Below, one piece after another: positions 7,297 through 15,834 of a DNA stretch of 36,014 bases. This stretch comes from Sneathiellales bacterium (GTDB lineage Bacteria > Pseudomonadota > Alphaproteobacteria > Sneathiellales > Sneathiellaceae): positions 1 through 36,014 of the forward strand of contig JAKSCD010000257.1 in assembly GCA_022360775.1 (NCBI GenBank), read 5' to 3'. Position 1 is the stretch's first letter; each line of letters begins with the position of its first letter. Under the pieces are notes generated by a model, which worked only from the letters and a program-made list of their open reading frames with translations, was not told where the DNA came from and searched no databases. The translations under genes and the position numbers were made by a program.

Positions 7297-7938
7297 CTAA
7301 TCGTAATCCGTATCGGTAATTTTGACCTGATTGATACGGATCTTATAACTTTTCACTTTTGTGGAACCTTGCGCTGTGCAGCTACTGATGACCTTGATAT
7401 TTTTGACCATGGAAGTGTTCTTGGTTTTAACCCGTTCATCTTTTGGGAAATCGCCTTGCCAGTTGCCGCCCATCTGAGCACTTGCAAAAGCAAGAATGGC
7501 GTTGTTATCCCAGGGTGTCACATTGACCGTACGCTTTATGATATTAGGGCCTACCGGTCCTTTTGCTTGATAGACAGGCACCATCTGTGTTCCCAGATCA
7601 TAGGAAAGATGCATGACGGATTGACCTGCGGGACAGTTTGCCTGAATTTTAATCTTTATGGATTTATTCGCGGGATTCCCTTTAAGATTATAAGCCCCCG
7701 TCGTCGCCCCTATCTGCTTATGTGACAACAGAATTTTGGCTTTCTTTCCAGAGGCTTGCGAAAATCCCGGGTAACCGCCCGTTGGCGCCGCAAAATTGCT
7801 TGGTCCCTTCGGACTTATCGAGTGCTGCATCACTTTATATTGCTGTTTTTGTGCAGGTGACGCTGCCGATGCAATATTCGAGAACCCTGCTGCAAAAACG
7901 CTAAGAGCGACAGTCCCTAAAAGAATTGACTTATTCAT
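7297..7938 (-). CDS. Exported protein of unknown function, short two-Cys family (copy 1)
   Basis: A 213-residue protein with a signal peptide (hydrophobic 5-20, likely cut ASA-A near residue 25-26). A Gly/Pro/Ser-rich stretch follows, then the domain shared with copies 2 and 3: C102 and C187 (spacing 85), motif GNWQGDFPKDERVKTK and the ending VKITDTDYD. The ATG at 7938 is preferred; an in-frame GTG three codons upstream lies inside the GGAGTGAGGGG ribosome-site region. It is the first gene of the six-gene block, so the promoter should lie in 7939-8059. Function unknown. Confidence 0.75.
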   Translation of the reverse strand: MNKSILLGTVALSVFAAGFSNIASAASPAQKQQYKVMQHSISPKGPSNFAAPTGGYPGFSQASGKKAKILLSHKQIGATTGAYNLKGNPANKSIKIKIQANCPAGQSVMHLSYDLGTQMVPVYQAKGPVGPNIIKRTVNVTPWDNNAILAFASAQMGGNWQGDFPKDERVKTKNTSMVKNIKVISSCTAQGSTKVKSYKIRINQVKITDTDYD

Positions 7939-8059
7939 TCCCCTCACTCCTTCTCCAGAAACCTTTCGATTATGGATTTAGGTCGAAGCGATAATGGAAA
8001 AGGTTCAGTTTTTTATGAGAAGACTATTTTCGGGTAACAAAGCAGGGTTAGCATCAAGT

Positions 8060-8099
8060 GCATTCCCGTTCTCCAGAACAAAGGCGTGAACGGGAATGC
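8060..8099. other. 12-bp perfect inverted repeat, probable 3' hairpin of the YbhB gene
   Basis: GCATTCCCGTTC (8060-8071) pairs with GAACGGGAATGC (8088-8099). It begins 22 bases after the YbhB stop in the minus direction and separates that gene from the exported-protein block. Neither side has a strong T-run, so terminator strength is uncertain. Confidence 0.6.
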
Positions 8100-8121
8100 T
8101 TGTCTTTCAGGATTTTCAGAA

Positions 8122-8658
8122 CTAACGCCAATAAACAGCCGTTATTTTTGTACTGGCAAGAGCATTCGCTTTCGTCAAGTAGCCGATAAGCGCTGCACTG
8201 GCCGTTTTACCTGCGGGAAGTTTTTCTGTTTTAAGCGCATAAACGGTGAAAACATATCTATGCATTTCGCCTGGCGGCGGGCAGGCACCCCCAAAACCAT
8301 GACTGCCATAATCGTTGCGTATTTCAAAAACTGAAGGTCCCAGATCCGTGACCGTTTCCCCCGTTTTAACATTTGATACAGACGCCGGGATATTCGCAAC
8401 ACCCCAATGCCACCATCCTGAACCTGTTGGGGCATCTGGATCATAGGCAGTGATCACAAAGCTCTTGGTTCCCACTGGTGCACCCGACCAGCTCAAGTCA
8501 GGGGAAATATTCTCCCCTTCGCAGGAAAATCCTTTAAAGACATGTTTTGAAGAGAGTTTTTCGCCTTCAGAAATATCTATACTGGTCAATTTGAACCCTT
8601 CAGCCTGTGCTGAAAAGGCGAAAATACTCGCTGATAGAATTATGGTTAGAAATTTCAT
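8122..8658 (-). CDS. Exported YbhB/YbcL-family (PEBP, Raf-kinase-inhibitor-like) protein
   Basis: A 178-residue protein: signal peptide (MKFLTIILSASIFAFSAQA) then a PEBP fold. Diagnostic motifs are YDPDAPTGSGWWHWGVANIP and the later NDYGSHGFGGACPPPGEMHR, the anion/ligand pocket of the bacterial YbhB/YbcL branch. These are small soluble proteins of poorly known role; in mammals the family binds phospholipids and inhibits kinases. The ATG at 8658 is chosen because AAAGGAGC precedes it and the signal peptide starts there. It lies 37 bases downstream of the AraC-type regulator, so the two may be co-transcribed. Confidence 0.88.
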   Translation of the reverse strand: MKFLTIILSASIFAFSAQAEGFKLTSIDISEGEKLSSKHVFKGFSCEGENISPDLSWSGAPVGTKSFVITAYDPDAPTGSGWWHWGVANIPASVSNVKTGETVTDLGPSVFEIRNDYGSHGFGGACPPPGEMHRYVFTVYALKTEKLPAGKTASAALIGYLTKANALASTKITAVYWR

Positions 8659-8695
8659 ATTAGCTCCTTTCACAATGAAGAGAGTCATACGAAGA

Positions 8696-9544
8696 TCAGG
8701 CGGTGAGTGCGCCTCCATCCCGATCAAATTCTATCCCGATCCGCTCATAATCTCTTTTACGGATCTGAGAGGGGCTTAGTTCAAATCGCTCTTTAAATCT
8801 TTGCGCAAATTTGGAAGGAGATGCATACCCCACCTCATGAGAGACCTGAAGGATGGATAGATCAGATGAATGCAGTAAAAAGAGGGCCTGCATCATTCGG
8901 CATTCATTTAACAGGCCGGAAAAGCTGTATCCTTCTGCTTTCAGTTTTCTGCGAAATGTTGCTTCACTAAAACCCAGGGCGCGGCATAGGTCCTCAGCTT
9001 TCCAGTCTTTTGAAAGGTCCGATTGAAGATGGGATTTAACCCTGCTTTGAAGGTCTTTTTTTACACTGGTATTAAAAACCACCCCTTCCTGCTCCAGCCA
9101 GATAGCTATCTCTTCCATCTGATGGGCACGAATAGAACGCGGATATTCTTTCTTTTCGAGAAAACTCGTTTTTACCCGTTCAAAACTCGCTGCGAGCATA
9201 TCACTCACTTCAAAAGAGAGAATAGACGCCCCGCCTTCCCCGATTTCCATTTTTCCCGAGTGCCGAAAGGTGTTGATCAGTTGATTATCAAAAAGAAAAA
9301 TCTCCGCATCATAATATCCGCTTTTTCCAAATTCATTCGTAATGTCCAGAGTTTGTCCAGCGGTCAGAAAGACGGCCTCCCCTTCGCAAGCTTTGAACAC
9401 CTGATCCCCTTTATGGATAATCTTGCAACCGGAATGAACCCTCACAACAGCAGAGTTCTGAAAATCCAGCCGCCGGAACCTCGCTTTTTCAGCCTGACGG
9501 ATCGTTGCAAACAACCCGACGCCGTCAATATATTCTGAAATCAA
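8696..9544 (-). CDS. AraC-family transcriptional regulator
   Basis: A 282-residue cytoplasmic regulator. The N-terminal ~150 residues form a probable cupin-like sensing domain. The C-terminal ~100 residues carry two helix-turn-helix units: LCRALGFSEATFRRKLKAEG and, later, ILQVSHEVGYASPSKFAQRF, the classic AraC signature, followed by ELSPSQIRKRD. The start is a TTG (9544) five bases after a full GGGAGG ribosome site. It begins 20 bases after the C39-like gene ends and is followed closely by the YbhB gene, so it may regulate this small operon. Inducer unknown. Confidence 0.9.
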   Translation of the reverse strand: MISEYIDGVGLFATIRQAEKARFRRLDFQNSAVVRVHSGCKIIHKGDQVFKACEGEAVFLTAGQTLDITNEFGKSGYYDAEIFLFDNQLINTFRHSGKMEIGEGGASILSFEVSDMLAASFERVKTSFLEKKEYPRSIRAHQMEEIAIWLEQEGVVFNTSVKKDLQSRVKSHLQSDLSKDWKAEDLCRALGFSEATFRRKLKAEGYSFSGLLNECRMMQALFLLHSSDLSILQVSHEVGYASPSKFAQRFKERFELSPSQIRKRDYERIGIEFDRDGGALTA

Positions 9545-9564
9545 TTGATCCTCCCAAATACAAA

Positions 9565-9990
9565 TCAGGTCAGTTCAATATACCATTTCGGTTTAATTCG
9601 CCCAAAATCAGTTCGAATATTGGTTTTAAGGGCTTTTTTGGGATCCATAATAATCGCTCTTTCCCGGGTTCGTAAAAAAACAACCCAATGCCAGTGAGGC
9701 ACCTCTTTTTCCAGATGCCATTTGATGGCAAGAAGCGCTTTGTCAGGAAGTTGATCCCAGCTTGTAAAATCCTGCTCTTTGGCTCCCGCGTTTATATCAA
9801 GCGCCTTGAGAATTTTTCTCAGCGGTTGGGTAGAGGACCAGAGAGAAGGATTGGTAATATCAATTCCCAGCCCAATTGCCATCTCTTTTACATCAGCATA
9901 GCTTTTTCCGCTTATCCAGGCCGATGAGGCAATTGCGCATCCGGTAACATCCCGCTGATAAATTGGATGTGCTTGGTCAAACTCTGTCAT
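9565..9990 (-). CDS. Small papain-like/C39-like cysteine protein, putative
   Basis: A 141-residue protein without signal peptide or membrane segment. The pattern fits a minimal C39-like papain fold: TGCAIASSAWISG (C18) at the start of a helix, HWHWVVF (H99 or H101) on a strand, and IIMDPKK (D116) 15 residues later, the usual Cys-His-Asp order. Peptidase C39-like domains cleave leader peptides or act as stand-alone enzymes, but proteolysis is not shown here. The ATG at 9990 is preferred because GGAGG and GGGAAA precede it. It is the first gene of the possible C39-AraC-YbhB operon. Family assignment is from motif order only. Confidence 0.62.
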   Translation of the reverse strand: MTEFDQAHPIYQRDVTGCAIASSAWISGKSYADVKEMAIGLGIDITNPSLWSSTQPLRKILKALDINAGAKEQDFTSWDQLPDKALLAIKWHLEKEVPHWHWVVFLRTRERAIIMDPKKALKTNIRTDFGRIKPKWYIELT

Positions 9991-10286
9991 GATATTTCCC
10001 ATCCTCCATACAAGCCTGTCCAAAGCAGTCCTGTCAGTCTATCGCTTTTTAATCTTCGTCTTCCATAGACAATAATTGATCCTGGAAACACTGGATATTC
10101 ATTCTGGTCCCGGTTTGCAAAATTTACACTTTTTTAGCGGAAAAACCGGGTGTCACGCAAAAAGAATGTATTTCCGCCTTCTCCTGCAAACAAATGAGGA
10201 TGTTGGAAGCAGGCAATAGAGGTTCTTTAAAAAAAGTGTGATGACGGTACGAAAAAATCCCAAAGCGAAAATACAAAAGAAATGCT

Positions 10287-10302
10287 TGTGTTCGTGATCA
10301 CA
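10287..10302. promoter_or_regulatory. CRP/FNR-type operator-like site
   Basis: TGTGT-N6-TCACA differs from the CRP consensus TGTGA-N6-TCACA at one position. It is about 245 bases upstream of the RND adaptor start. Sequence match is seen; binding is inferred, and alphaproteobacterial CRP/FNR proteins vary in specificity. Confidence 0.3.
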
Positions 10303-10470
10303 TTAGCTGGCTTGAACTTTCAAATCTTATCGCTAATTTGTGAATTCTCTGATCATAGGGAAACCGGAATTTTTAACCTGCCAGCTTTGAAAACTGACTG
10401 GACCGTAAACGCATAACAGCAGAAAAATCATTCGTTTCCGAAACCTGGAAAAATATGAGGCTTTTGTAGA

Positions 10471-10492
10471 TGACGTCACAGACGATCCGTCA
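10471..10492. promoter_or_regulatory. TGACG/CGTCA inverted repeat upstream of the RND operon
   Basis: TGACG at 10471 and CGTCA ending at 10492 form a 22-bp interrupted palindrome; the left part is also inside the perfect octamer TGACGTCA. It lies about 55 bases before the adaptor start codon, where a local repressor of an efflux pump would bind. No such regulator gene is adjacent. Confidence 0.3.
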
Positions 10493-10546
10493 AATCATCA
10501 TTTAGAAAACGTAAAATTATTTTTTTACAGGAATTAGGGAGTAATC

Positions 10547-11722
10547 ATGCTTTCCGCTAGAAATAAAATTATGCTGAGTGTTGGTGCCCTAATTGCTGTA
10601 ACAGGCAGTGTTATGGGGGTCCGCAATTACGTTGTTAAGCCTGCGACTGCAGAGACAGTTGCCCAGGAAGTTGCAGCGCCATTACGCCAGGTGTCCATCA
10701 GTATTGCAGATGTTAGCCAGGTGCGGATCTGGAATGACTTCTCTGCACGGCTCGAGGCTGTGGATTTTGTAGAAATCAAACCTCAGGTCGATGGTACGAT
10801 TACCGATGTCAAAGTAACAGATGGTCAGCGGGTTGAAAAAGGCGATGTCCTGTTTGTCATCGATCCCCGTCCCTATATCGCGGATGTCAATCAGGCCAAA
10901 GCCGAATTACAGGCTGCCAGAAGTTCGGTTATCTATTCCCAGAAAGAGCTGAAGCGAGCGGCCGGTCTGGTCAAGCGCAAAAACATTTCAGAACGAGTTT
11001 ATGATGAACGTGCCAACACCCTTGCTGTTGCAAAAGCCGAACTCGAAGGTGCTAAAGCCCGCCTTATGCAGGCAGAGGTGAATTTAGACCATGCCTATGT
11101 AAAAGCCCCTATCTCGGGACGGATCAGCCGCGCGGAAATTACCCTTGGCAACACCGTATCTGCGGGCGCTTCCGCGCCAACCCTTACATCCATCGTCTCG
11201 GACGCTGGCGTTTACGCGGATTTCGAGGTTGATGAAAGCACCTATTTGAAGTTCATCCGTCCTGTCGCACGAGATATCGTGAAGGAACGAAGCATTCCGG
11301 TAAAACTGACCTTGCGAAATGACAGTAAGGAGTTTTCCGGTTTCATCCACAGTTTCGATAACCGGCTGGATGTCTCTTCCGGAACAATCCGTGCCCGCGC
11401 CTTCTTCGCCAACCTGAATAATGATCTGCTTCCGGGAATGTTTGGAACAGTGCAGCTTGGCAGTGCAAGGGACCAGCAAAATATCCTGATCGGCGAGAAA
11501 GCTATTGGCACCAATCAGGACCGAAAGTTTGTGTATGTGCTGGATGGAGCTGACATTGTCACATATCGCGAGGTTAAACTTGGGGAACGGGTTGGCGGAC
11601 AACGCGTTATTCTTTCCGGCCTTAAAGTTGGAGATCGCGTCATCAACGAAGGAACAATCACCCTTCGTCCTGGAATGAAAGTGGCGCCGAAAACGGCAGC
11701 GAAGGTCGCTTCCTCTTCCTGA
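10547..11722 (+). CDS. RND efflux periplasmic adaptor subunit (MexE/AcrA type)
   Basis: A 391-residue membrane-fusion protein that links an RND pump to an outer-membrane channel. An uncleaved N-terminal hydrophobic anchor or signal spans residues 8-25; there is no lipobox. The biotinyl-lipoyl half-motif VDGTITDVKVTDGQRVEKGD is followed by IDPRPY, then an alpha-hairpin (about 105-170), the second lipoyl half (DHAYVKAPISGRISRAE), a beta-barrel region and a membrane-proximal domain ending GTITLRPGMKV. GGGAG lies 6 bases before the ATG. The pump gene follows after 32 bases. No TolC-like gene is present. Confidence 0.93.
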   Translation: MLSARNKIMLSVGALIAVTGSVMGVRNYVVKPATAETVAQEVAAPLRQVSISIADVSQVRIWNDFSARLEAVDFVEIKPQVDGTITDVKVTDGQRVEKGDVLFVIDPRPYIADVNQAKAELQAARSSVIYSQKELKRAAGLVKRKNISERVYDERANTLAVAKAELEGAKARLMQAEVNLDHAYVKAPISGRISRAEITLGNTVSAGASAPTLTSIVSDAGVYADFEVDESTYLKFIRPVARDIVKERSIPVKLTLRNDSKEFSGFIHSFDNRLDVSSGTIRARAFFANLNNDLLPGMFGTVQLGSARDQQNILIGEKAIGTNQDRKFVYVLDGADIVTYREVKLGERVGGQRVILSGLKVGDRVINEGTITLRPGMKVAPKTAAKVASSS

Positions 11723-11754
11723 CGCAAGCTCTTCTCTTTCGAAAGTAATTTAAG

Positions 11755-14700
11755 ATGAATATTGCCGAGTATTTTGTAAATCGGCCGATCCTCGCGTCTG
11801 TCCTGTCCATTTTGATTTTTCTGGCAGGTCTTATTGCGATTACGCGGCTGCCCATTTCTGAATATCCAGAAGTCTCCCCTCCCTCTGTGGTTGTAAACGC
11901 CCAGTTCCCTGGAGCAAACCCTGCAGTGGTTGCAGAAACTGTTGCTGCGCCGCTTGAAGAGCAGATCAACGGTGTTGAGAATATGCTCTACATGAACTCG
12001 CTTGCGAGCTCTGACGGCTCACTTCAGCTTCGGGTGACCTTCGCCATTGGAACGGATCCGGATTTAGCTCAGCAGCTTGTCCAGAACCGGGTTTCACAAG
12101 CTTTGCCCCGCCTTCCTGAAGTGACGAGAAGCCTTGGTGTTACTGTTACCAAAAGCTCACCTGATCTCACAATGGTAATCCATTTGCGATCACCCGATAA
12201 CAGCTATGACATGCTGTATCTACGAAATTATGCGACGCTTAATGTCAAAGATGAGCTTGCAAAAATTCAGGGTATTGGAGATGTCGGTCTTTTCGGTTCC
12301 GGTGACTATGCCATGCGGATCTGGCTCAATCCAAATCTGGTGGCTGAACGCGGGTTAACCAGTAGCGAAGTCATTGCAGCCATCAGGCGCCAGAATGTTC
12401 AGGTTGCCGCAGGTGTTATTGGTGGACCACCGTATAACACAGATGTTCAAGTTCAGATGCCCGTCAATGTACAGGGACGCCTGTCATCTCCGGAAGAATT
12501 TGAAAAAATCATTATCAAACGAGGAGAAAACGGGGCGATCACGCGCCTTTCCGATGTTGCACGGGTAGAACTCGACGCACAAACCTATTCGCTGCGCTCC
12601 TTGCTCAACAACCAGCAGGCTGTGGCGATCCCTGTATTTGCCTCCCCCGGTGCCAATGCGCTGGATATCTCCTCTAATGTGCGCAAGACAATGGCACGCC
12701 TGAAAGAAAGCATGCCTTCAGGTGTGGATTACTCGATTGTCTATGATCCGACAGTCTTTGTAAGCGATTCCATCAAGGCAGTGATAAAAACACTGCTCGA
12801 AGCCGTTGCCCTTGTAGTCCTGGTTGTGATTGTCTTTTTACAGACATGGCGTGCTTCCATAATCCCCTTGCTGGCGGTTCCGGTTTCCATCGTCGGGACA
12901 TTCGCCTTCATGTACCTGTTTGGCTTTTCCATCAATGTTTTATCGCTGTTTGGCTTGATCTTGGCTATCGGTATCGTGGTCGATGATGCCATTGTCGTTG
13001 TGGAGAATGTGGAACGAAATGTTGAGGAAGGAAAAACGCCGCTAGAAGCAACCGTTCAGGCCATGAAAGAGGTCACAGGGCCTATTATTGCGACCTCACT
13101 GGTACTCGTGGGTGTTTTTGTGCCGATTGCTTTCGTTAGCGGTCTTACGGGACAATTCTATTTGCAATTTGCTCTTACGATTGCCATTGCCACTGTTATC
13201 TCGACCATTAACTCATTGACTTTGAGCCCGGCCATGGCAGCTCTTCTGTTAAAACCAAAGCGTGAACAGAAAGACTGGTTGACCCGTCTCCTCAATTTGA
13301 TCCTGGGGCGGTTTTTCGGGCTGTTTAACCGGGGCTTCAGTAAAAGCCAGAATGGATATGCAGGCGCAGTGAAAGTCTTTGCCGGGCGCAAGCTGATCAT
13401 GATGGTTTTGTTTGGTGGTCTCGTCGCTCTCACAGGACATATGTTCAATATCATCCCGAAAGGCTTTGTACCGGCTCAGGATAAAGGCTATCTGATCAGC
13501 TTTGCACAGCTTCCTCCCGGTGCCACACTGGAAAGAACTGAAAAAGTCATGCGTGATATGACTGATATTGCCCTGAAACAGGAAGGTGTTACTGGCGCGG
13601 TGCAATTCCCGGGCTTGTCAGTCAATGGTTTTGTCAATAGTCCAGCATCGGGTATTGTATTCGTGACCCTCGATGATTTCAGTGAACGAACGGAGCCGCA
13701 TCTGAACGGCTTTGCCATCGCTCAGCAATTGCAGATGAAATATGCGGCAATCGATGAAGCCTTTGTTGCAATTTTTCCGGCGCCACCTGTCAGGGGGCTG
13801 GGAAATACCGGCGGTTTCAAGCTGCAAATACAGGACCGGGCCGATCAGGGATATGAAACCCTCTCCAATGTTGTACAGGAGGTCCTGCAAAAAGCCAGGG
13901 CAGCGCCGGAACTGAGGAGTGTTTATTCCAATTATAACATCAGCTATCCGCAACTTTTTGCCAATATCGATCGGACAAAAGCGGAGCAGCTGGGTGTTTC
14001 TGTTGAAGAGATTTTCACTACATTGCAAACCAATCTTGGATCTATTTATGTGAATGATTTCAATCTCTTTGGCCGGACTTATCAAGTTGTCGCTCAAGCA
14101 GATAAGGAATTTCGATCCGATCCATCTGATATCCTGAACCTGCAGGTTCGTAATCTGGATGGCCGGATGATCCCGCTAGGTGCCATGCTGAATGTAGAAG
14201 AAACATTTGGTCCTGAAATCGCATCGCGTTACAACGCCTTCCGGGCCGCCGATATCAACGGGGATGCCGCGCCCGGCTTTTCTTCGGTGCAAGCACAGGA
14301 TGCGATTACCAAAATCCTGGAGGAAACTCTGCCGCCGGGAATTGATTTTTCCTGGACGGAACTGACCTATCAGCAGATTTTGGCGGGCAATACTGCGATA
14401 TATATCTTTCCGCTTTGCCTGCTGCTTGTGTTTCTGGTTCTCGCCGCTCAATATGAAAGCCTGACCTTGCCGCTGGCGATTATTCTGATTGTTCCAATGG
14501 CTATTCTGTCTGCGATGGTCGGGATCTATATCTCCGGGGGTGACAATAATATCTTTACCCAGATATCACTCTTTGTGCTCGCCGGACTGTCGTCCAAAAA
14601 CGCAATTCTGATTGTTGAATTCGCAAGAGAGCTGGAGAACAAGGGAAAAGGTATTGTCGAAGCGGCTGTGGAAGCTTCCCGTTTGCGTTTGCGTCCTATT

Positions 14701-14907
14701 CTGATGACATCCATCGCCTTTATTATGGGGGTGTTGCCGCTGGTTCTCAGCCAGGGGGCAGGTGCTGAAATGCGGCAAGCCATCGGTTATGCCGTATTCT
14801 ACGGCATGATCGGCGTCACCTTCTTTGGCTTGCTTTTTACACCTGTATTCTATGTTCTTCTCAGGTCTTTAGCAGAGAAAATGAGCTCAGAAAAATCTCC
14901 TTCTTAA
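11755..14907 (+). CDS. RND efflux pump permease, HAE1 family (MexF/AcrB-like)
   Basis: A 1050-residue inner-membrane proton-driven multidrug pump of standard length. The start MNIAEYFVNRPILASVLSI is the usual first helix, followed by the porter domain with TRLPISEYPEVSPP and GANPAVVAETVAAPLEEQING. TM4 has the proton-relay aspartates in IVVDDAIVVVENVERN, and TM10 has the matching lysine in GLSSKNAILIVEFA. The sequence resembles MexF-type pumps more than AcrB. Export of hydrophobic drugs or metabolites is expected from the family; actual substrates are unknown. It needs an outer-membrane factor from elsewhere in the genome. Confidence 0.95.
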   Translation: MNIAEYFVNRPILASVLSILIFLAGLIAITRLPISEYPEVSPPSVVVNAQFPGANPAVVAETVAAPLEEQINGVENMLYMNSLASSDGSLQLRVTFAIGTDPDLAQQLVQNRVSQALPRLPEVTRSLGVTVTKSSPDLTMVIHLRSPDNSYDMLYLRNYATLNVKDELAKIQGIGDVGLFGSGDYAMRIWLNPNLVAERGLTSSEVIAAIRRQNVQVAAGVIGGPPYNTDVQVQMPVNVQGRLSSPEEFEKIIIKRGENGAITRLSDVARVELDAQTYSLRSLLNNQQAVAIPVFASPGANALDISSNVRKTMARLKESMPSGVDYSIVYDPTVFVSDSIKAVIKTLLEAVALVVLVVIVFLQTWRASIIPLLAVPVSIVGTFAFMYLFGFSINVLSLFGLILAIGIVVDDAIVVVENVERNVEEGKTPLEATVQAMKEVTGPIIATSLVLVGVFVPIAFVSGLTGQFYLQFALTIAIATVISTINSLTLSPAMAALLLKPKREQKDWLTRLLNLILGRFFGLFNRGFSKSQNGYAGAVKVFAGRKLIMMVLFGGLVALTGHMFNIIPKGFVPAQDKGYLISFAQLPPGATLERTEKVMRDMTDIALKQEGVTGAVQFPGLSVNGFVNSPASGIVFVTLDDFSERTEPHLNGFAIAQQLQMKYAAIDEAFVAIFPAPPVRGLGNTGGFKLQIQDRADQGYETLSNVVQEVLQKARAAPELRSVYSNYNISYPQLFANIDRTKAEQLGVSVEEIFTTLQTNLGSIYVNDFNLFGRTYQVVAQADKEFRSDPSDILNLQVRNLDGRMIPLGAMLNVEETFGPEIASRYNAFRAADINGDAAPGFSSVQAQDAITKILEETLPPGIDFSWTELTYQQILAGNTAIYIFPLCLLLVFLVLAAQYESLTLPLAIILIVPMAILSAMVGIYISGGDNNIFTQISLFVLAGLSSKNAILIVEFARELENKGKGIVEAAVEASRLRLRPILMTSIAFIMGVLPLVLSQGAGAEMRQAIGYAVFYGMIGVTFFGLLFTPVFYVLLRSLAEKMSSEKSPS

Positions 14908-14920
14908 AAATGCTACGAAG

Positions 14921-14948
14921 AAGCCGGGGCTATGCAATGCCCCGGCTT
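14921..14948. terminator. Bidirectional terminator overlapping the end of tyrA
   Basis: Perfect 10-bp stem AAGCCGGGGC (14921-14930) / GCCCCGGCTT (14939-14948), loop of 8. It lies 13 bases after the pump stop codon and overlaps the last codons and stop of the convergent tyrA gene. U-tracts are modest on both sides. Confidence 0.75.
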
Positions 14949-15748
14949 GATCTATTTGAGCAACTAACCGACATTTTTTTTATTGGTTCCTCTTTAAAAC
15001 TGTTTTTAAGGTCTGATGTGACCTGTTCGGCAGTCAAAAAGAATTCTTCCCTGACCAATTGTGCGAAGGGATTATCGGTCTCAATAGCCTGATAAACACA
15101 GTCAGCATCATAGCGAACCATCTCAATTGCTTCTTTAATCAAATCAAAACTGGCCGTTGTCAGATGTTCAGGAAAAGGTTCCATTTGAAGAAGGACCTTT
15201 GCGATCAAATGGGTCAACCCCTGAACAACGGCCAGATCCCTGTCATGCTTTTCCGGTGTTACGATATAAACCTTCAAACCGAACCGTTTTTTTATAAATG
15301 CGCTTACTCGGGTGGCGGCTCTCCCTCTTACCGGGCAAATGGCGATTTTAAGTCCGCTCACTCCCTCTTTGGCGCTTTGCGGACCAAAAAGCGGATGTGT
15401 TCCGATAATATCGACATCAGAGGGAAGTTCTTTTTTCATCACCTCGACAGGGTTCATTTTGACTGAACCGACATCCAGAACAATTGCGCCTTTTTTCAAA
15501 TACGGTCTTAACTCCCTGATGGCCTGCCTCAGTTTCTGCACAGGCACCGCCAGGATAACAAGATCGCACTTGCCAAAGGCATGTACGTCGGAAAATGCAA
15601 AGGATGGACGAACTGCTCCCGTCTTTTGATTAAAACCAGGATCACAGATAATCAGATCAAAATGATTTTGTAGATTTTCGGCAATAAGCTGACCAAAAGC
15701 GCCAAAACCCATAATACCGATTGATTGGATTGATATTTTTTCAGGCAT
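14930..15748 (-). CDS. tyrA: Prephenate/arogenate dehydrogenase family protein
   Basis: A 272-residue NAD(P)-binding dehydrogenase of tyrosine biosynthesis that decarboxylates prephenate or arogenate oxidatively. It has the Rossmann motif GIMGFGAFGQ (about 10-20), LVILAVPV, the strand VLDVGSVK and the catalytic-region motif GTHPLFGPQSA. There is no chorismate mutase domain. This short form resembles the plant-like arogenate dehydrogenase branch, so the true substrate (prephenate or arogenate) is open. Start: ATG at 15748 with GAGTGAG upstream; an in-frame GTG at 15760 is an alternative without a clear ribosome site. The last codons form half of a terminator hairpin. Confidence 0.87.
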   Translation of the reverse strand: MPEKISIQSIGIMGFGAFGQLIAENLQNHFDLIICDPGFNQKTGAVRPSFAFSDVHAFGKCDLVILAVPVQKLRQAIRELRPYLKKGAIVLDVGSVKMNPVEVMKKELPSDVDIIGTHPLFGPQSAKEGVSGLKIAICPVRGRAATRVSAFIKKRFGLKVYIVTPEKHDRDLAVVQGLTHLIAKVLLQMEPFPEHLTTASFDLIKEAIEMVRYDADCVYQAIETDNPFAQLVREEFFLTAEQVTSDLKNSFKEEPIKKMSVSCSNRSSRGIA

Positions 15749-15834
15749 CGCATTACTCACTCGTTACTGCGCTGCCGAAATCTCTCTTTGTTTAAACCGC
15801 CGGAAACGCAGCGGTTAAACAAAAGGAAATGTGC

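Larger units (their letters stand above)
9991..10546. other. Long non-coding intergenic region between divergent transcription units
   Basis: About 550 bases with no credible gene. It must contain the promoters for the C39-like gene (leftward) and the RND operon (rightward). Visible structure: an 8-bp inverted repeat CCCGGTTT (10109-10116) / AAACCGGG (10143-10150), a CRP-like site (10287-10302) and a TGACG...CGTCA repeat (10471-10492). Unusually long for this compact window. Confidence 0.6.

Noticed and set aside
1406..7938. Exported block as a chaperone-usher or curli-type fimbrial operon
   Set aside because: No usher, chaperone, CsgG-like or sortase gene is present, and neither paralog family shows pilin donor-strand or curlin repeat features.
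13618..14097. Minus-strand open frame (159 codons) opposite the RND pump
   Set aside because: Fully inside a strongly supported pump gene and without recognisable protein features.
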